From NCBI RefSeq assembly GCF_036894955.1, contig NZ_CP145905.1, positions 3,552,501-3,616,500 on the forward strand: a stretch of DNA of 64,000 bases, in the 5' to 3' direction. This stretch comes from Paenibacillus sp. KS-LC4 (GTDB lineage Bacteria > Bacillota > Bacilli > Paenibacillales > Paenibacillaceae). The position numbers were made by a program, and so were the translations under genes. Within the stretch, counting starts at the first letter, position 1. Each line of letters starts with the position of its first letter. The notes below the pieces were generated by a model, which did not search any database, was not told the origin of the DNA, and saw nothing but the letters and a program-made list of their open reading frames with translations. Positions 1 through 7,800 of this stretch are shown here, in pieces.

Positions 1-186
1 TACCTCAAGTGTTGCTATCACATAGGCGAAAAATCCCGAAATGCCAAAGGTATTGAACATCGTCGAGACGCTATCCATCCCCATAACAAACTTGTCAACA
101 CCGTGAAATAAGAAAATAATCCCCATTACGATTCTTAATACAAAAGATCCAATTTCAAGCCTTTTCAAATGCTTTTGTTGATACAC
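1..186 (-). CDS. DoxX family membrane protein (5' part only; runs off the window start)
   Basis: This is the first 62 codons of a minus-strand gene that continues beyond position 1. It begins with GTG at 186, preceded by AAGGAG about 8 bases upstream. The peptide opens with a short basic stretch (VYQQKHLKRLE). A hydrophobic helix follows, holding LRIVMGIIFLFHGVDKF, which is the N-terminal signature of DoxX/YqjF-type integral membrane proteins. A second hydrophobic segment (FGISGFFAYVIATLEV) starts before the edge. DoxX proteins are small four-helix membrane proteins linked in some bacteria to thiol or redox stress; nothing here shows the function of this one. A good promoter and an inverted repeat lie just upstream, suggesting regulation by a repressor (inference). 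Confidence 0.72.
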   Translation of the reverse strand, partial: MYQQKHLKRLEIGSFVLRIVMGIIFLFHGVDKFVMGMDSVSTMFNTFGISGFFAYVIATLEV

Positions 187-232
187 GCCTTCAGCTCCTT
201 AGTCCTTAAGAATCACAAAAATAGTATTAACG

Positions 233-272
233 GTACAAAATGATTATATTGTACAATAACATTAACTGACAA
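233..272 (-). promoter_or_regulatory. Probable sigma-A promoter of the DoxX gene overlapping an inverted repeat
   Basis: On the minus strand TTGTCA (272-267) is separated by 18 bases from a perfect TATAAT (248-243). An inverted repeat GTACAA-N10-TTGTAC (233-254) covers the -10 box, the geometry of a repressor operator. The start codon of the DoxX gene lies about 55 bases downstream. No regulator gene is adjacent in the window, so the binding protein is unknown. Confidence 0.5.
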
Positions 273-336
273 CAATAGTTATTTTACGACAAGAAACTGC
301 CGAGAAATCATTCTATACCTATCAGGAGGAACTGCG

Positions 337-1854
337 GTGTACGACTTTAAATCTGAATTCAATCAGTTGCTAACCTTTACGCTTCGCAAAAAAATCATGG
401 CCGGATTTTCAATCATTCTCGTCTTGATTATCGGTTTGTCAGGCCTCTCCTATTTTGAGCTTAATGTCAAGGATAAGGATTATGCCGCATTGAAGCAAAG
501 CATCGTTAATACAGAGAGACAACAGCTTCTGGCCGATGCGGCTGCCGCAGCCACAAATTCTGGAGCATCCGATAAAGTCACCGAATGGCTTGATTATGAG
601 CAGCAACAGCTGAACACCCTTCTTCAGGACGACCGTTCGGAGAAAAACGCTAGCGCTGCCGAACTGCTTTTTCCACTTCTAACATGTCTCATTATATTAC
701 TTGGCTTAATTGTGGCAAGAGCCATTAGTCATTACATAGCAGAGCCTGTCGTTCGTATATCGCGAAATATTGAACAAATCGCCGACGGCAACTTACTCGT
801 TTCTGAGCTGACCTTGAAGCAAAATGACGAAATTGGTGAAACGGCCAGGGCCATCAACCGCATGAAGCAATATTTATTGCAGCTCATCGGACAAATCAAC
901 CAAGGGGCTGAGCAAGTAGCTGCCTCTTCCCTGCTTTTACATGACGGCTCGGAGAAAAATACAGCAGCCGCGAAGCAGCTAACGGCTCATATCATTACGA
1001 TATCTGGGCAAGTCCAGCAGCAGCATGAGGGCATGCTGGGTGCACGTCATAAAGCTGAAAGCAACTTCGAACGGGCTGAAAGGATAAAGCAGTCCGCGGA
1101 CATCAGCCTTAATGCTTCTTCCCTAGTCGTTCAAGAGGTAAATTATGGCGGCTCCGTTATTGAGCAAACCGTCATACAAATGGAGAAAATAAAACATTCG
1201 ACGGAGGAGACCTTCGCGATTATTCATCAGCTCTCGGCAAGATCGCAGGAGATTGGCGCCATTGCCGATGTGATTACCGCAATTGCCAGCCAGACGCATC
1301 TGCTCGCTTTGAATGCATCAATAGAAGCGGCCCATGCTGGCGAGCAAGGCAAAGGTTTTGCCATCGTTGCAAGCGAAGTGCGCAAGCTCGCAGAGGAAGC
1401 TCGCGTATCCGCAGAACAAATCTTCGAGCTGATCGCCAATATTCAAAAGGATACGAATACCGCCTCCCATTCGATTGGCGTAGGAATTGAAGAAACGGAT
1501 GCGGGCATGAAGGTTGTCCAGCAGGCCGGCCAGTCGTTCCGTAATATCGACGCTTCCGTACAGGAGGCGACGCTTCATATTGGAGAAATTACAGCGGCCG
1601 TCAGCCATTTTGGCGATGACTCGCGCACGATGGCTGATTTGTCGGAACGCCTGGCTACGATGTCGCAAAGCATTGCCGAGGACATTCGCAACATTTCCTC
1701 CTTCTCGGAGGAGCAAATGGCGACCGTTCAGCAAATGAGCGCTTCATCAGAAGCGTTAACCTCGCTCTCTACTGAGCTGCGGGAGGAAACGCGCAAATTC
1801 AAAATAACGCCTAAAGAGCCCGAAGCGGCGGCTATTGCTGAAACATTTGAATAA
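337..1854 (+). CDS. Methyl-accepting chemotaxis protein with a very short sensor domain
   Basis: Membrane chemoreceptor of 505 residues that would signal to CheA/CheW. It starts with GTG at 337 after AGGAGGA (324-330). Order: cytoplasmic N-terminus of about 18 residues, TM1 (about 19-41), an extracytoplasmic loop of only about 65 residues, TM2 (about 108-130), a HAMP segment (about 130-180), and a long coiled-coil signalling domain. The conserved hairpin tip (LNASIEAAHAGEQGKGFAIV) is followed by EVRKLAEEA. Typical periplasmic sensor domains are 100-250 residues, so this one has no room for a Cache or four-helix-bundle ligand domain. It may sense through the membrane or via a partner (inference). 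Ala/Glu-rich patches near 150 residues before the end fit methylation helices. It converges with the LysR gene, overlapping it by 23 bases. Confidence 0.93.
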   Translation: MYDFKSEFNQLLTFTLRKKIMAGFSIILVLIIGLSGLSYFELNVKDKDYAALKQSIVNTERQQLLADAAAAATNSGASDKVTEWLDYEQQQLNTLLQDDRSEKNASAAELLFPLLTCLIILLGLIVARAISHYIAEPVVRISRNIEQIADGNLLVSELTLKQNDEIGETARAINRMKQYLLQLIGQINQGAEQVAASSLLLHDGSEKNTAAAKQLTAHIITISGQVQQQHEGMLGARHKAESNFERAERIKQSADISLNASSLVVQEVNYGGSVIEQTVIQMEKIKHSTEETFAIIHQLSARSQEIGAIADVITAIASQTHLLALNASIEAAHAGEQGKGFAIVASEVRKLAEEARVSAEQIFELIANIQKDTNTASHSIGVGIEETDAGMKVVQQAGQSFRNIDASVQEATLHIGEITAAVSHFGDDSRTMADLSERLATMSQSIAEDIRNISSFSEEQMATVQQMSASSEALTSLSTELREETRKFKITPKEPEAAAIAETFE

Positions 1855-2722
1855 AATGACGAGAGGCATTGGAAAGATAACGATTTTTAAGCCAAACGAT
1901 ACCGACATCAGATTGAAAATCTGTGTCCGTGATCGCCAGCATGCGAATCGCTGGCAGCGGGAAAGAGGCCATGACCGATTTTGGAAAGACGGTAACGCCG
2001 ATTCCAGCTGCCACAAGCGCCATTATAATGGCAACGCTGGAGCATTCGCATATAATTTTTGGCTCAAAGCCGTGAGCGCGGCATTCAATCATCACCTTCT
2101 CATGCATCGCCGTTGTCCGCTCTGTCTTGAGGGCAAGAAACGGCAAATCCTTTAGCTCGCTCATCTGCATGGATTGCTTGCGTGGATCTGTGCTCCACTT
2201 CGAAGGCAGTACGGCAACGAACGGATCGGATGGCAGCGGCAAAATCGAGTAAGGCAAGGAATCAGACGCCGACTCAAACGGAAGTCTGGCAACGACAAGC
2301 TCAATGCTGCGCTTCTCGAGCTGGCTGCCGAGCAAATAATGATCGCCCTCCCAAATTTTAAACGTCACCTCGGGATGCTTGTCTCGAAACCGCTCAATGA
2401 CAGGCGGCAGCAGCGAAATGCAGGAAACGACCGAGCCAATGGGCAGCACGCCCTGTATGCCCGCATCGAGCTCTCTCACCTCCTGCATCGTTTCATTAAA
2501 TTGGTTGACTAGGCTTTCCGCCTTATCGCGCAGCAGCTCTCCCGCGTGGGTCAGCACTAGACTTTTGCCATTGCGGTCAAATAAAGTGACGTTCAGCTCC
2601 TGCTCCATTTGCTTTAGTTGTCGACTCAGCGGAGGCTGCTCCATATTCAGCAGCTTGGCGGCGCGCGTAATTTGCCCCTCCTTGGCAATCGCCAGAAAGT
2701 ATTTGAGCTGACGTATGTCCAT
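1832..2722 (-). CDS. LysR-family transcriptional regulator
   Basis: A 296-residue LysR-type regulator. The N-terminal winged helix-turn-helix is clear (MDIRQLKYFLAIAKEGQITR, then AAKLLNMEQPPLSRQLKQME and LFDRNGKSLVLTHAG). The rest is the periplasmic-binding-like effector domain. The ATG at 2722 is preferred over the ATG at 2728 because AGGAG lies only one base from the first but seven from the second. It is divergent from the branched-chain aminotransferase gene with a 120-base gap. LysR regulators commonly control the divergently transcribed neighbour, so it may regulate that aminotransferase (inference). The sequence resembles the CatM/BenM/CynR-like branch, but no specific effector can be read from it. 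Confidence 0.9.
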   Translation of the reverse strand: MDIRQLKYFLAIAKEGQITRAAKLLNMEQPPLSRQLKQMEQELNVTLFDRNGKSLVLTHAGELLRDKAESLVNQFNETMQEVRELDAGIQGVLPIGSVVSCISLLPPVIERFRDKHPEVTFKIWEGDHYLLGSQLEKRSIELVVARLPFESASDSLPYSILPLPSDPFVAVLPSKWSTDPRKQSMQMSELKDLPFLALKTERTTAMHEKVMIECRAHGFEPKIICECSSVAIIMALVAAGIGVTVFPKSVMASFPLPAIRMLAITDTDFQSDVGIVWLKNRYLSNASRHFIQMFQQ

Positions 2723-2843
2723 ATGCATTCTCCTATACCTAAAAAGTATGATGATCCGACAAAACAGATATTATCAATATACTTGGTTAAGTGGTACGAT
2801 TCAACTAAACGATTATCACGTATATATGTGGGAGGATTCTAAA

Positions 2844-3941
2844 ATGAGCAAACCGATTGCCATTGAATTAACTGCTACCAAAAAAACAAAGCCCCAAACC
2901 GATCAATTAGGGTTTGGAAAACATTATACCGATCATATGTTCATAATGGACTATGAAGCATCGAAGGGCTGGCATAGCCCAAGAATCGTTCCTTACCAGC
3001 CGATTACGCTCGACCCTGCCTCCAAGGTGTTCCATTACGGACAAACGGTGTTCGAAGGTTTGAAAGCGTATCGCACAGATAACGGCAACATATTGCTATT
3101 CCGTCCAGAAGAAAACTTTAAACGGCTAAACCGCTCTAACGAACGTCTGAGCATTCCGCATCTTGACGAGGAAATTGCACTGGAAGCTTTGAAGCAGCTC
3201 ATTATTGTTGATCAGGACTGGATTCCTAATGAGGATAAAACATCTCTATACGTCCGCCCGTTCATTATTGCGAATGAACCATCACTTGGTGTAGCCCCGT
3301 CGCAAAACTACATGTTTATGATTATCCTTTCGCCAGTCGGCTCGTATTACGCGGAAGGCATTCATCCGGTGAAGATTTTTGTAGAATCCGAATATGTACG
3401 TGCGGTTAAAGGCGGCGTCGGCAATGCCAAAACAGCCGGCAACTATGCCGCAGGCCTGAAGGCTCAGGAAGAGGCAGCAGCTAAAGGCTGTACGCAGGTT
3501 TTGTGGCTGGACGGTGTTGAGCGTAAATACGTAGAGGAAGTTGGCAGCATGAATGTCTTTTTCAGCATCAATGGCACTATTGTAACCCCGGCGCTGAACG
3601 GCAGCATTCTCGACGGCATTACGCGCAAATCCATTATTGAGCTGCTTCAATCGTGGAACATTCCCGTTGAGGAGCGCAAGCTGTCCATTGAGGAGCTTGT
3701 CGAGGCTTATCATAACGATACGCTGGAGGAGGCTTTCGGTACGGGTACGGCCGCGGTTATTTCTCCAATTGGAGAGCTGCATTACCTCGATGAGCAGCTG
3801 CTGCTGCGCGGCGGTAAGACAGGACCGTTGTCACGCAAGCTGTATGAGACGTTAACAGGCATCCAAACGGGCGTCATTGCCGACCCATTTGGCTGGACCG
3901 TTGAACTTCCAAGTGCCCAATATACCGCTGGAACAAAATAA
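2844..3941 (+). CDS. ilvE: Branched-chain amino acid aminotransferase
   Basis: PLP-dependent enzyme of 365 residues that interconverts Leu, Ile and Val with their 2-oxo acids using glutamate/2-oxoglutarate. It belongs to fold-type IV. Landmarks are HYGQTVFEGLKAYR near residue 75, the PLP lysine in GNAKTAGNYAAGL near residue 195, and FGTGTAAVISPIG near residue 310, which fit the longer 'type II' BCAT class. ATG 2844 is chosen because GGGAGG sits 8 bases upstream, although the frame stays open for 43 codons before it. The gene stands alone between a divergent LysR regulator and a strong terminator. The leuCD genes for leucine synthesis lie 33 kb away. Confidence 0.93.
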   Translation: MSKPIAIELTATKKTKPQTDQLGFGKHYTDHMFIMDYEASKGWHSPRIVPYQPITLDPASKVFHYGQTVFEGLKAYRTDNGNILLFRPEENFKRLNRSNERLSIPHLDEEIALEALKQLIIVDQDWIPNEDKTSLYVRPFIIANEPSLGVAPSQNYMFMIILSPVGSYYAEGIHPVKIFVESEYVRAVKGGVGNAKTAGNYAAGLKAQEEAAAKGCTQVLWLDGVERKYVEEVGSMNVFFSINGTIVTPALNGSILDGITRKSIIELLQSWNIPVEERKLSIEELVEAYHNDTLEEAFGTGTAAVISPIGELHYLDEQLLLRGGKTGPLSRKLYETLTGIQTGVIADPFGWTVELPSAQYTAGTK

Positions 3942-3981
3942 CATTTATCGGCGCTCTTCTTGCGCACAGCATGCCTTTTAT

Positions 3982-4037
3982 ACAAATAAAACCAACCCCG
4001 TGCTGCACTAACTAAGCACGGGGTTGGTTTTATTTGT
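3982..4037. terminator. Strong bidirectional Rho-independent terminator
   Basis: A perfect 23-bp inverted repeat (ACAAATAAAACCAACCCCGT... pairing with its complement) encloses a 10-base loop. A-rich and T-rich outer arms give a U-tract in both directions. It lies between the convergent aminotransferase (ends 3941) and PdaA-like (ends 4104) genes and can serve both. Confidence 0.93.
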
Positions 4038-4103
4038 ATGTCTTCCATTTTTACTCATCGTATTCGGCTGCCGCCCTTCCACTTGCAATGCAGCCAGCAG
4101 CTA

Positions 4104-4892
4104 TTAATAGCTGCGACTCGTCAGCTGATCCAAGCTTTTGAACGTATAGCCTTGTGCCCTCGCACCGTCTATAATGGCTCCTAAAGCCCCCGCATTGTCG
4201 GAGGAAACCGAATGCAGCAATATAACGGCTCCGGGATGAAGCTGGCGCATCACTTGGTCCTGAGCGTATGCCACGCCCTTCTGGCTGTTAATGTCCCAAT
4301 CCTTGTAGGCAACCGACCAGAATACGCTTGTATATCCAGCTTGCTTGCTTACTGCAAGCACCTGATTGCTGAAAATGCCTCTTGGCGGTCGCAAATACGC
4401 CATTTGCTGCTGGCCCGTCAGCAGTGCCGACTGCTCCTCCACCTTTTGGAGCTCGCTCTGGATTTGTTCTGAGCTTAACTGTGTCATATCCGGGTGGCTC
4501 CAGGAATGGTTGCCCACGATATGCCCTTCCGACGCCATACGCTTAATTAGCTCCGGCTGATCTTTAATGAAATGACCCGTTACAAAAAAAGCGGCAGGAA
4601 CACGCTTGGCCTTGAGCGTATCCAATACTTTGGCTGTATAGCCATTTTCATAGCCATTATCGAAGGTTAGATAGAGCTCCTTTTGCTTCGTATCGCCGAG
4701 GAAAATCGCCCCATTTTGCTGGACGATGCCTTTAAAGCCCTCCTCATTAATGGAAGGCAGCTGTCCTCCTGCGCTTTTCTTAAACCCAAAATGATAAACC
4801 CCCGGCTGCGCCAGCGCACTGCCCATGCCAAGGCAGCCTAGCCATACAGCCAAGCACAGGCTTAGCAGTCGGAGTGTTATACGCTTCATCAT
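4104..4892 (-). CDS. pdaA: PdaA-like polysaccharide deacetylase (spore cortex muramic delta-lactam synthesis)
   Basis: Secreted or spore-targeted carbohydrate esterase 4 enzyme of 262 residues. In Bacillus subtilis PdaA removes the acetyl group from MurNAc so that muramic delta-lactam can form in cortex peptidoglycan. A signal peptide covers about residues 1-28. The catalytic block reads YLTFDNGYENGYT; the N after TFD is typical of PdaA where other deacetylases have TFDDG. It is followed by the HSWSHPD metal-binding motif, RPPRG, and a late LLHSVSSDN. Start ATG 4892 is chosen because AGGAGG is 6 bases upstream; an upstream in-frame ATG (4907) lies inside that ribosome site. It is a single-gene unit. 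Family membership is strong and the cortex role is inferred from homology. Confidence 0.9.
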   Translation of the reverse strand: MMKRITLRLLSLCLAVWLGCLGMGSALAQPGVYHFGFKKSAGGQLPSINEEGFKGIVQQNGAIFLGDTKQKELYLTFDNGYENGYTAKVLDTLKAKRVPAAFFVTGHFIKDQPELIKRMASEGHIVGNHSWSHPDMTQLSSEQIQSELQKVEEQSALLTGQQQMAYLRPPRGIFSNQVLAVSKQAGYTSVFWSVAYKDWDINSQKGVAYAQDQVMRQLHPGAVILLHSVSSDNAGALGAIIDGARAQGYTFKSLDQLTSRSY

Positions 4893-4972
4893 GCTGTTCC
4901 TCCTCATTCATTTGCTGCTTACTAAGCTTTATGTTCTGCATCCAGCAAGCAAATTATGAGTAGAGCCCCACA

Positions 4973-5890
4973 TTAAATAAGCGATAGCTTATCTGGATTA
5001 TACATCGTATAAATACGCTTGATACGGCTGCCGGCCTCCGTATGAACCCATTCCAGACATATTACCGCCTGTACAGCCTTTTCACGGCGAAATACGAGCG
5101 CTGGCTGCCCATTTATAATGGAGATAGATAGGCTCGCAGCGTGCAGGCTGTGCGTAGACATTCTCCGCAGCAGGATGACAGCGCGGCGTGCGCTAATAAC
5201 GGGCCGTCTCACAGCAGTAACTTTGCCCCCGCCGTCGGTGATCAGCACAGCATCTTGCCGCATCAACGCAAGCAGCTTTCCAATATCAGCCTGTTCAAAT
5301 GCGGCAACAAACGGCTCCAATGCAGCTGCGTCCACCATCAGCTCTCGCTCGTCAGCATGCGATTGTGGAAGCTGGCGGTACAGATCAAGCGCCTGCTTGG
5401 CACGACTCAAAATTTTGCGGCAGTTTGCCTCTGACTTGCCTACCAGCTCCGCAAGCTCCTCGTAGCCAAAGCCATAGCCTTCACGCAGCACAAATACGGC
5501 ACGCTCTAATGGGGATAAATGCTCCAGCATGACGAGCATCGCATAGCTGATCGTTTCCCTGCGCGCAAGCTGCTCCAGAGGCTCATCGTCATAATCGCCG
5601 CTCCATGGCTCTGGCAGCCATTCACCGACATAAGCTTCTCGCTTGCTGCGGGCAGATTGCAGCACATTCATGCAGCGATTGACCGTCATTTTGCACAAAT
5701 AGGCTTTGACATTACTCAGCGGATAAGGCTCCGCTGACTGAAGCTTCACAAAAACATCCTGAACGACATCGTCCGCCTCCTGACGTGATCCAAGCAGCTT
5801 GTATGCAAGCGAGCTAAGCAGCGACTTATAATCCGCATACCACTCTGCGACTTTCCACAATATCTGTGTATCCGCCATCTCGCTTCCCAT
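4973..5890 (-). CDS. ECF41-type RNA polymerase sigma factor with SnoaL-like C-terminal extension
   Basis: Extracytoplasmic-function sigma factor of up to 305 residues. Region 2 (about 17-85) holds AYKLLGSRQEADDVVQDVF. Region 4 (about 115-172) holds LSPLERAVFVLREGYGFGYE. A long C-terminal domain (about 180-305) replaces a separate anti-sigma factor. Three signature motifs of the ECF41 group are all present: WLPEP in the linker, DGGGK in the extension, and NPDKL near the C-terminus. In this group the extension is known to control the sigma factor's own activity. The start is uncertain: ATG 5890 is almost on top of AGGAGG, while ATG 5878 is 13 bases from it. It lies 53 bases behind a CMD-family gene in the same direction, the association that defines ECF41, and that gene carries a matching promoter. 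Confidence 0.93.
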   Translation of the reverse strand: MGSEMADTQILWKVAEWYADYKSLLSSLAYKLLGSRQEADDVVQDVFVKLQSAEPYPLSNVKAYLCKMTVNRCMNVLQSARSKREAYVGEWLPEPWSGDYDDEPLEQLARRETISYAMLVMLEHLSPLERAVFVLREGYGFGYEELAELVGKSEANCRKILSRAKQALDLYRQLPQSHADERELMVDAAALEPFVAAFEQADIGKLLALMRQDAVLITDGGGKVTAVRRPVISARRAVILLRRMSTHSLHAASLSISIINGQPALVFRREKAVQAVICLEWVHTEAGSRIKRIYTMYNPDKLSLI

Positions 5891-5943
5891 TCCTCCTTTC
5901 CCTAATCAAAAAAAACCAAATATAGCATTTCTATACTATTCCT

Positions 5944-6390
5944 TTAATCAAAGCAGCCAGGAAACATGCTGGTTGAAATGGCCATTCGATTCCAGCTGTT
6001 AATCGTAATAATGGCTAAAATTAATGCAGCATATTCCGCTTCATCATAATAGTCTCTCACCCGATTGTACAGCTCATCCGGCACTCCTGCTTCCGAAACC
6101 TGAGTCACATGCTCGGTCAATTCCAGAACGGCACATTCCTTCTCCGTATAAATGGGCGCTTCTCGCCATACGCTTAGCAGCAAAATGCGCTGCATGCTTT
6201 CACCCTTGTTCATAAGATCCTCACTATGCATATCCAGACAAAAAGCACAGCCGTTAATTTGCGATGCCCGAAGCTTAATAAGCTCATAGGTGATAGGATC
6301 AATGCCAGAGCTTGATGCTGCTTTCTCCAATTCCATCAACGCCTTAAATACAGCTGGGTTCGCCGTGCGATAGTTTATTCTTAATTTCAT
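5944..6390 (-). CDS. Carboxymuconolactone decarboxylase (AhpD-like) family protein, ECF41 partner
   Basis: A 148-residue all-helical protein of the CMD/AhpD superfamily. The redox centre is visible as NGCAFCLDMHSED near residues 50-62, a CxxC followed by His, as in alkylhydroperoxidase AhpD. Such proteins reduce peroxides or disulfides, but the natural substrate of the ECF41-associated members is not established. The start ATG 6390 is preceded by AGGAGG (in TCCAGGAGGAATT on the coding strand). It is the first gene of a probable two-gene unit with the ECF41 sigma factor. An ECF41-type promoter is visible about 50 bases upstream, so the pair is probably under the control of its own sigma factor (inference). 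Confidence 0.9.
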   Translation of the reverse strand: MKLRINYRTANPAVFKALMELEKAASSSGIDPITYELIKLRASQINGCAFCLDMHSEDLMNKGESMQRILLLSVWREAPIYTEKECAVLELTEHVTQVSEAGVPDELYNRVRDYYDEAEYAALILAIITINSWNRMAISTSMFPGCFD

Positions 6391-6438
6391 TTTTAATTCC
6401 TCCTGGAAGATAGGTGTTTTTCGGTTCTCATAAGATAA

Positions 6439-6465
6439 GACAATCCAGTCTCCGTTTTTGTGACA
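6439..6465 (-). promoter_or_regulatory. Candidate ECF41 promoter driving the CMD-sigma pair
   Basis: On the minus strand TGTCACA (6465-6459) is followed, after exactly 16 bases, by TGTC (6442-6439). The ECF41 promoter is described as TGTCACA-N16-CGTC, as I recall it, so the -35 element is perfect and the -10 matches 3 of 4. Predicted transcription would begin roughly 40 bases before the CMD start codon. Confidence 0.7.
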
Positions 6466-6474
6466 ATCAAAAGC

Positions 6475-6516
6475 AAAAAAAACCGAGCTTTACGCGTAAA
6501 GCGTAAAATCCGGTTT
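6475..6516 (-). terminator. Rho-independent terminator of the zinc-ribbon gene
   Basis: The arms TTTACGC/GCGTAAA and the outer AAACCG/CGGTTT form a hairpin. On the minus strand it ends in a run of T (CGGTTTTTTTTG). It lies 20 bases after the stop of the 62-residue zinc-ribbon gene and just before the ECF41 promoter, insulating the two units. Confidence 0.8.
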
Positions 6517-6537
6517 CTTCTTGCCTCTCCCGACAAG

Positions 6538-6726
6538 CTATTGCTTCTCTAATCGGTACGTATGACCGCAGAAGGAGCATTTGAACAATATACCGTTCTC
6601 GCCCATGATCCAGCTGATGCGATCATCGTCCTCCGCTTCCAAATATTCTCGTCCCTGATCATCTCGATCTCCGGTTGCGAACAGTCCGGTCTGATTGCCG
6701 CAAACACATTCAAAGGTTAGTACCAC
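6538..6726 (-). CDS. Small zinc-ribbon-like protein of unknown function
   Basis: A 62-residue acidic protein. Two cysteine pairs are visible, CVCG at residues 7-10 and CSFCG at residues 50-54, spaced as in a zinc ribbon. The segment between is rich in Asp and Glu (DRDDQGREYLEAEDDDR). It starts with GTG at 6726, with GGGAGGG about 10 bases upstream, and is followed by a good terminator, so it looks like a real single-gene unit. It is divergent from the XRE regulator gene across a 133-base gap. I do not recognise a named family. Metal binding is inferred from the cysteines only. Confidence 0.7.
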   Translation of the reverse strand: MVLTFECVCGNQTGLFATGDRDDQGREYLEAEDDDRISWIMGENGILFKCSFCGHTYRLEKQ

Positions 6727-6779
6727 TGTTTTTCGCCCTCCCTAAATACAAATATTCCCTGCTAATTTCGCTAAAACTA

Positions 6780-6808
6780 TTGACAATGATACATTTTGTA
6801 TCATAAAT
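6780..6808 (+). promoter_or_regulatory. Sigma-A promoter with a palindromic operator filling the spacer (XRE gene)
   Basis: TTGACA (6780-6785), a 17-base spacer, then ATAAAT (6803-6808). The spacer is almost wholly a perfect inverted repeat TGATACA-TTT-TGTATCA (6787-6803). A repressor bound there would block RNA polymerase. The downstream gene encodes an XRE-type DNA-binding protein, so autoregulation is the simple reading. Confidence 0.75.
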
Positions 6809-6859
6809 TAATAGTTAAGCTTGTATTATTATTTCAGCTTTTTTGAAGGAGCCACTAAA

Positions 6860-7189
6860 ATGACGATGGGAGACCGATTGAAGGAACTCCGCCTGCAAAA
6901 AAATCTTTCGCAAGAAGCCGTTGCCCGTGCAATCGGGATCACTCGCTCAGCTTACAGTCATTACGAAATTAACAATCGCCAGCCTGTATATGAGACGCTA
7001 ATTAAGCTCGCCTTCTATTTTCATGTGACGACGGATTATATTATTGAAGGTGAAACCCGCCAGCAAGAGGCTGGGCTAGCCAGAGAAGAAACGCAAGAGC
7101 TGCTGCGGCTGCTGAATCATATGGATGAAGATAAGCGCAAAGCATCCATTGACAAGATGCTTAGTGTACTACGCGAATCGGAATCATGA
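6860..7189 (+). CDS. XRE-family transcriptional regulator
   Basis: A 109-residue protein with an N-terminal Cro/CI helix-turn-helix (about residues 3-60; LKELRLQKNLSQEAVARAIG, then ITRSAYSHYEINNRQP). A charged C-terminal helical segment (EETQELLRLLNHMDEDKRKA) is probably for dimerisation. ATG 6860 is chosen because GAAGGAG lies 8 bases upstream; the reading frame is open earlier but without a ribosome site. A palindrome in its promoter suggests that it represses itself, and possibly the divergent zinc-ribbon gene. The organisation resembles SinR/SlrR-size regulators, but the target genes are unknown. Confidence 0.9.
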   Translation: MTMGDRLKELRLQKNLSQEAVARAIGITRSAYSHYEINNRQPVYETLIKLAFYFHVTTDYIIEGETRQQEAGLAREETQELLRLLNHMDEDKRKASIDKMLSVLRESES

Positions 7190-7224
7190 TTAGCCGTCTG
7201 GTCTGAATGCCCTTGCCGCCTGCT

Positions 7225-7800
7225 TTAGCGGCGAGCCGTCAGAATAGCCATCATAAGTGCGAGGATAGCAAAGCTGGCTGCGAACCCGCCAATAATGTCG
7301 GTTGCATAATGGACGCTGAAATAGAGCCTCGAGGCGCCCATCAATAAAATAAGCAATGCTGCGATTACATAGCTGATCCGCTTCGTCGTTTGACTGAGCC
7401 AGACATCCCTTCCAATCCATATAGCTGCCAGCCCGTAAAGCGAAAGCGCCAGCATCGCATTTCCGCTTGGGAAGCTTGCGCCAGCTGCCTCTATACCCCA
7501 AGCCTCCTCTGGCCGGCCTCGGCCAAAGGCCATTTTGGCCAACGTATTCGTTATGTATACAAGTCCAGTGCCCATTATAATGGGTGCTGCTTTCAGCCAG
7601 CCGCTGCGCCAGCCGAACCATGCAAAAAGCGCAAAAGTCGCTGCAATAATAAATAACGAAGAACCTAAATAAGATACCGCTTTGAAAAAAGCTGTCCAGC
7701 CTTCTCCCCGCATTTGCTCAGCGAATGCGGCTATTTCTTTGTCGAGCTGTGACGGCTCTGTACGTGAAGCCAGCTGTGCTGTTATTGCAAATAGAAGCAC
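7225..7800 (-). CDS. PAP2-superfamily membrane phosphatase with altered PSGH motif
   Basis: Integral membrane phosphatase of the PAP2 superfamily (lipid phosphate or undecaprenyl-pyrophosphate phosphatases), about 191 residues with five or six hydrophobic helices. Motif 1 is KMAFGRGRP and motif 3 is SRLYFSVHYATD, both intact. Motif 2 reads PSGN instead of PSGH, so the usual general-acid histidine is Asn. GTG 7800 is the first standard start codon, but it falls inside a hydrophobic helix and has no ribosome site. The frame is open upstream, and an ATT at 7845 lies 9 bases after AGGAG and would add a basic leader (IRKGFWGW). An ATT start is therefore plausible, giving 206 residues. Substrate unknown. 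Confidence 0.85.
   Translation of the reverse strand: MLLFAITAQLASRTEPSQLDKEIAAFAEQMRGEGWTAFFKAVSYLGSSLFIIAATFALFAWFGWRSGWLKAAPIIMGTGLVYITNTLAKMAFGRGRPEEAWGIEAAGASFPSGNAMLALSLYGLAAIWIGRDVWLSQTTKRISYVIAALLILLMGASRLYFSVHYATDIIGGFAASFAILALMMAILTARR

Noticed and set aside
280..306. Possible sigma-D (motility) promoter before the chemoreceptor: GCCGAGAA
   Set aside because: The -10 resembles GCCGATAT, but no TAAA is found 15 bases upstream, so support is too weak to list.
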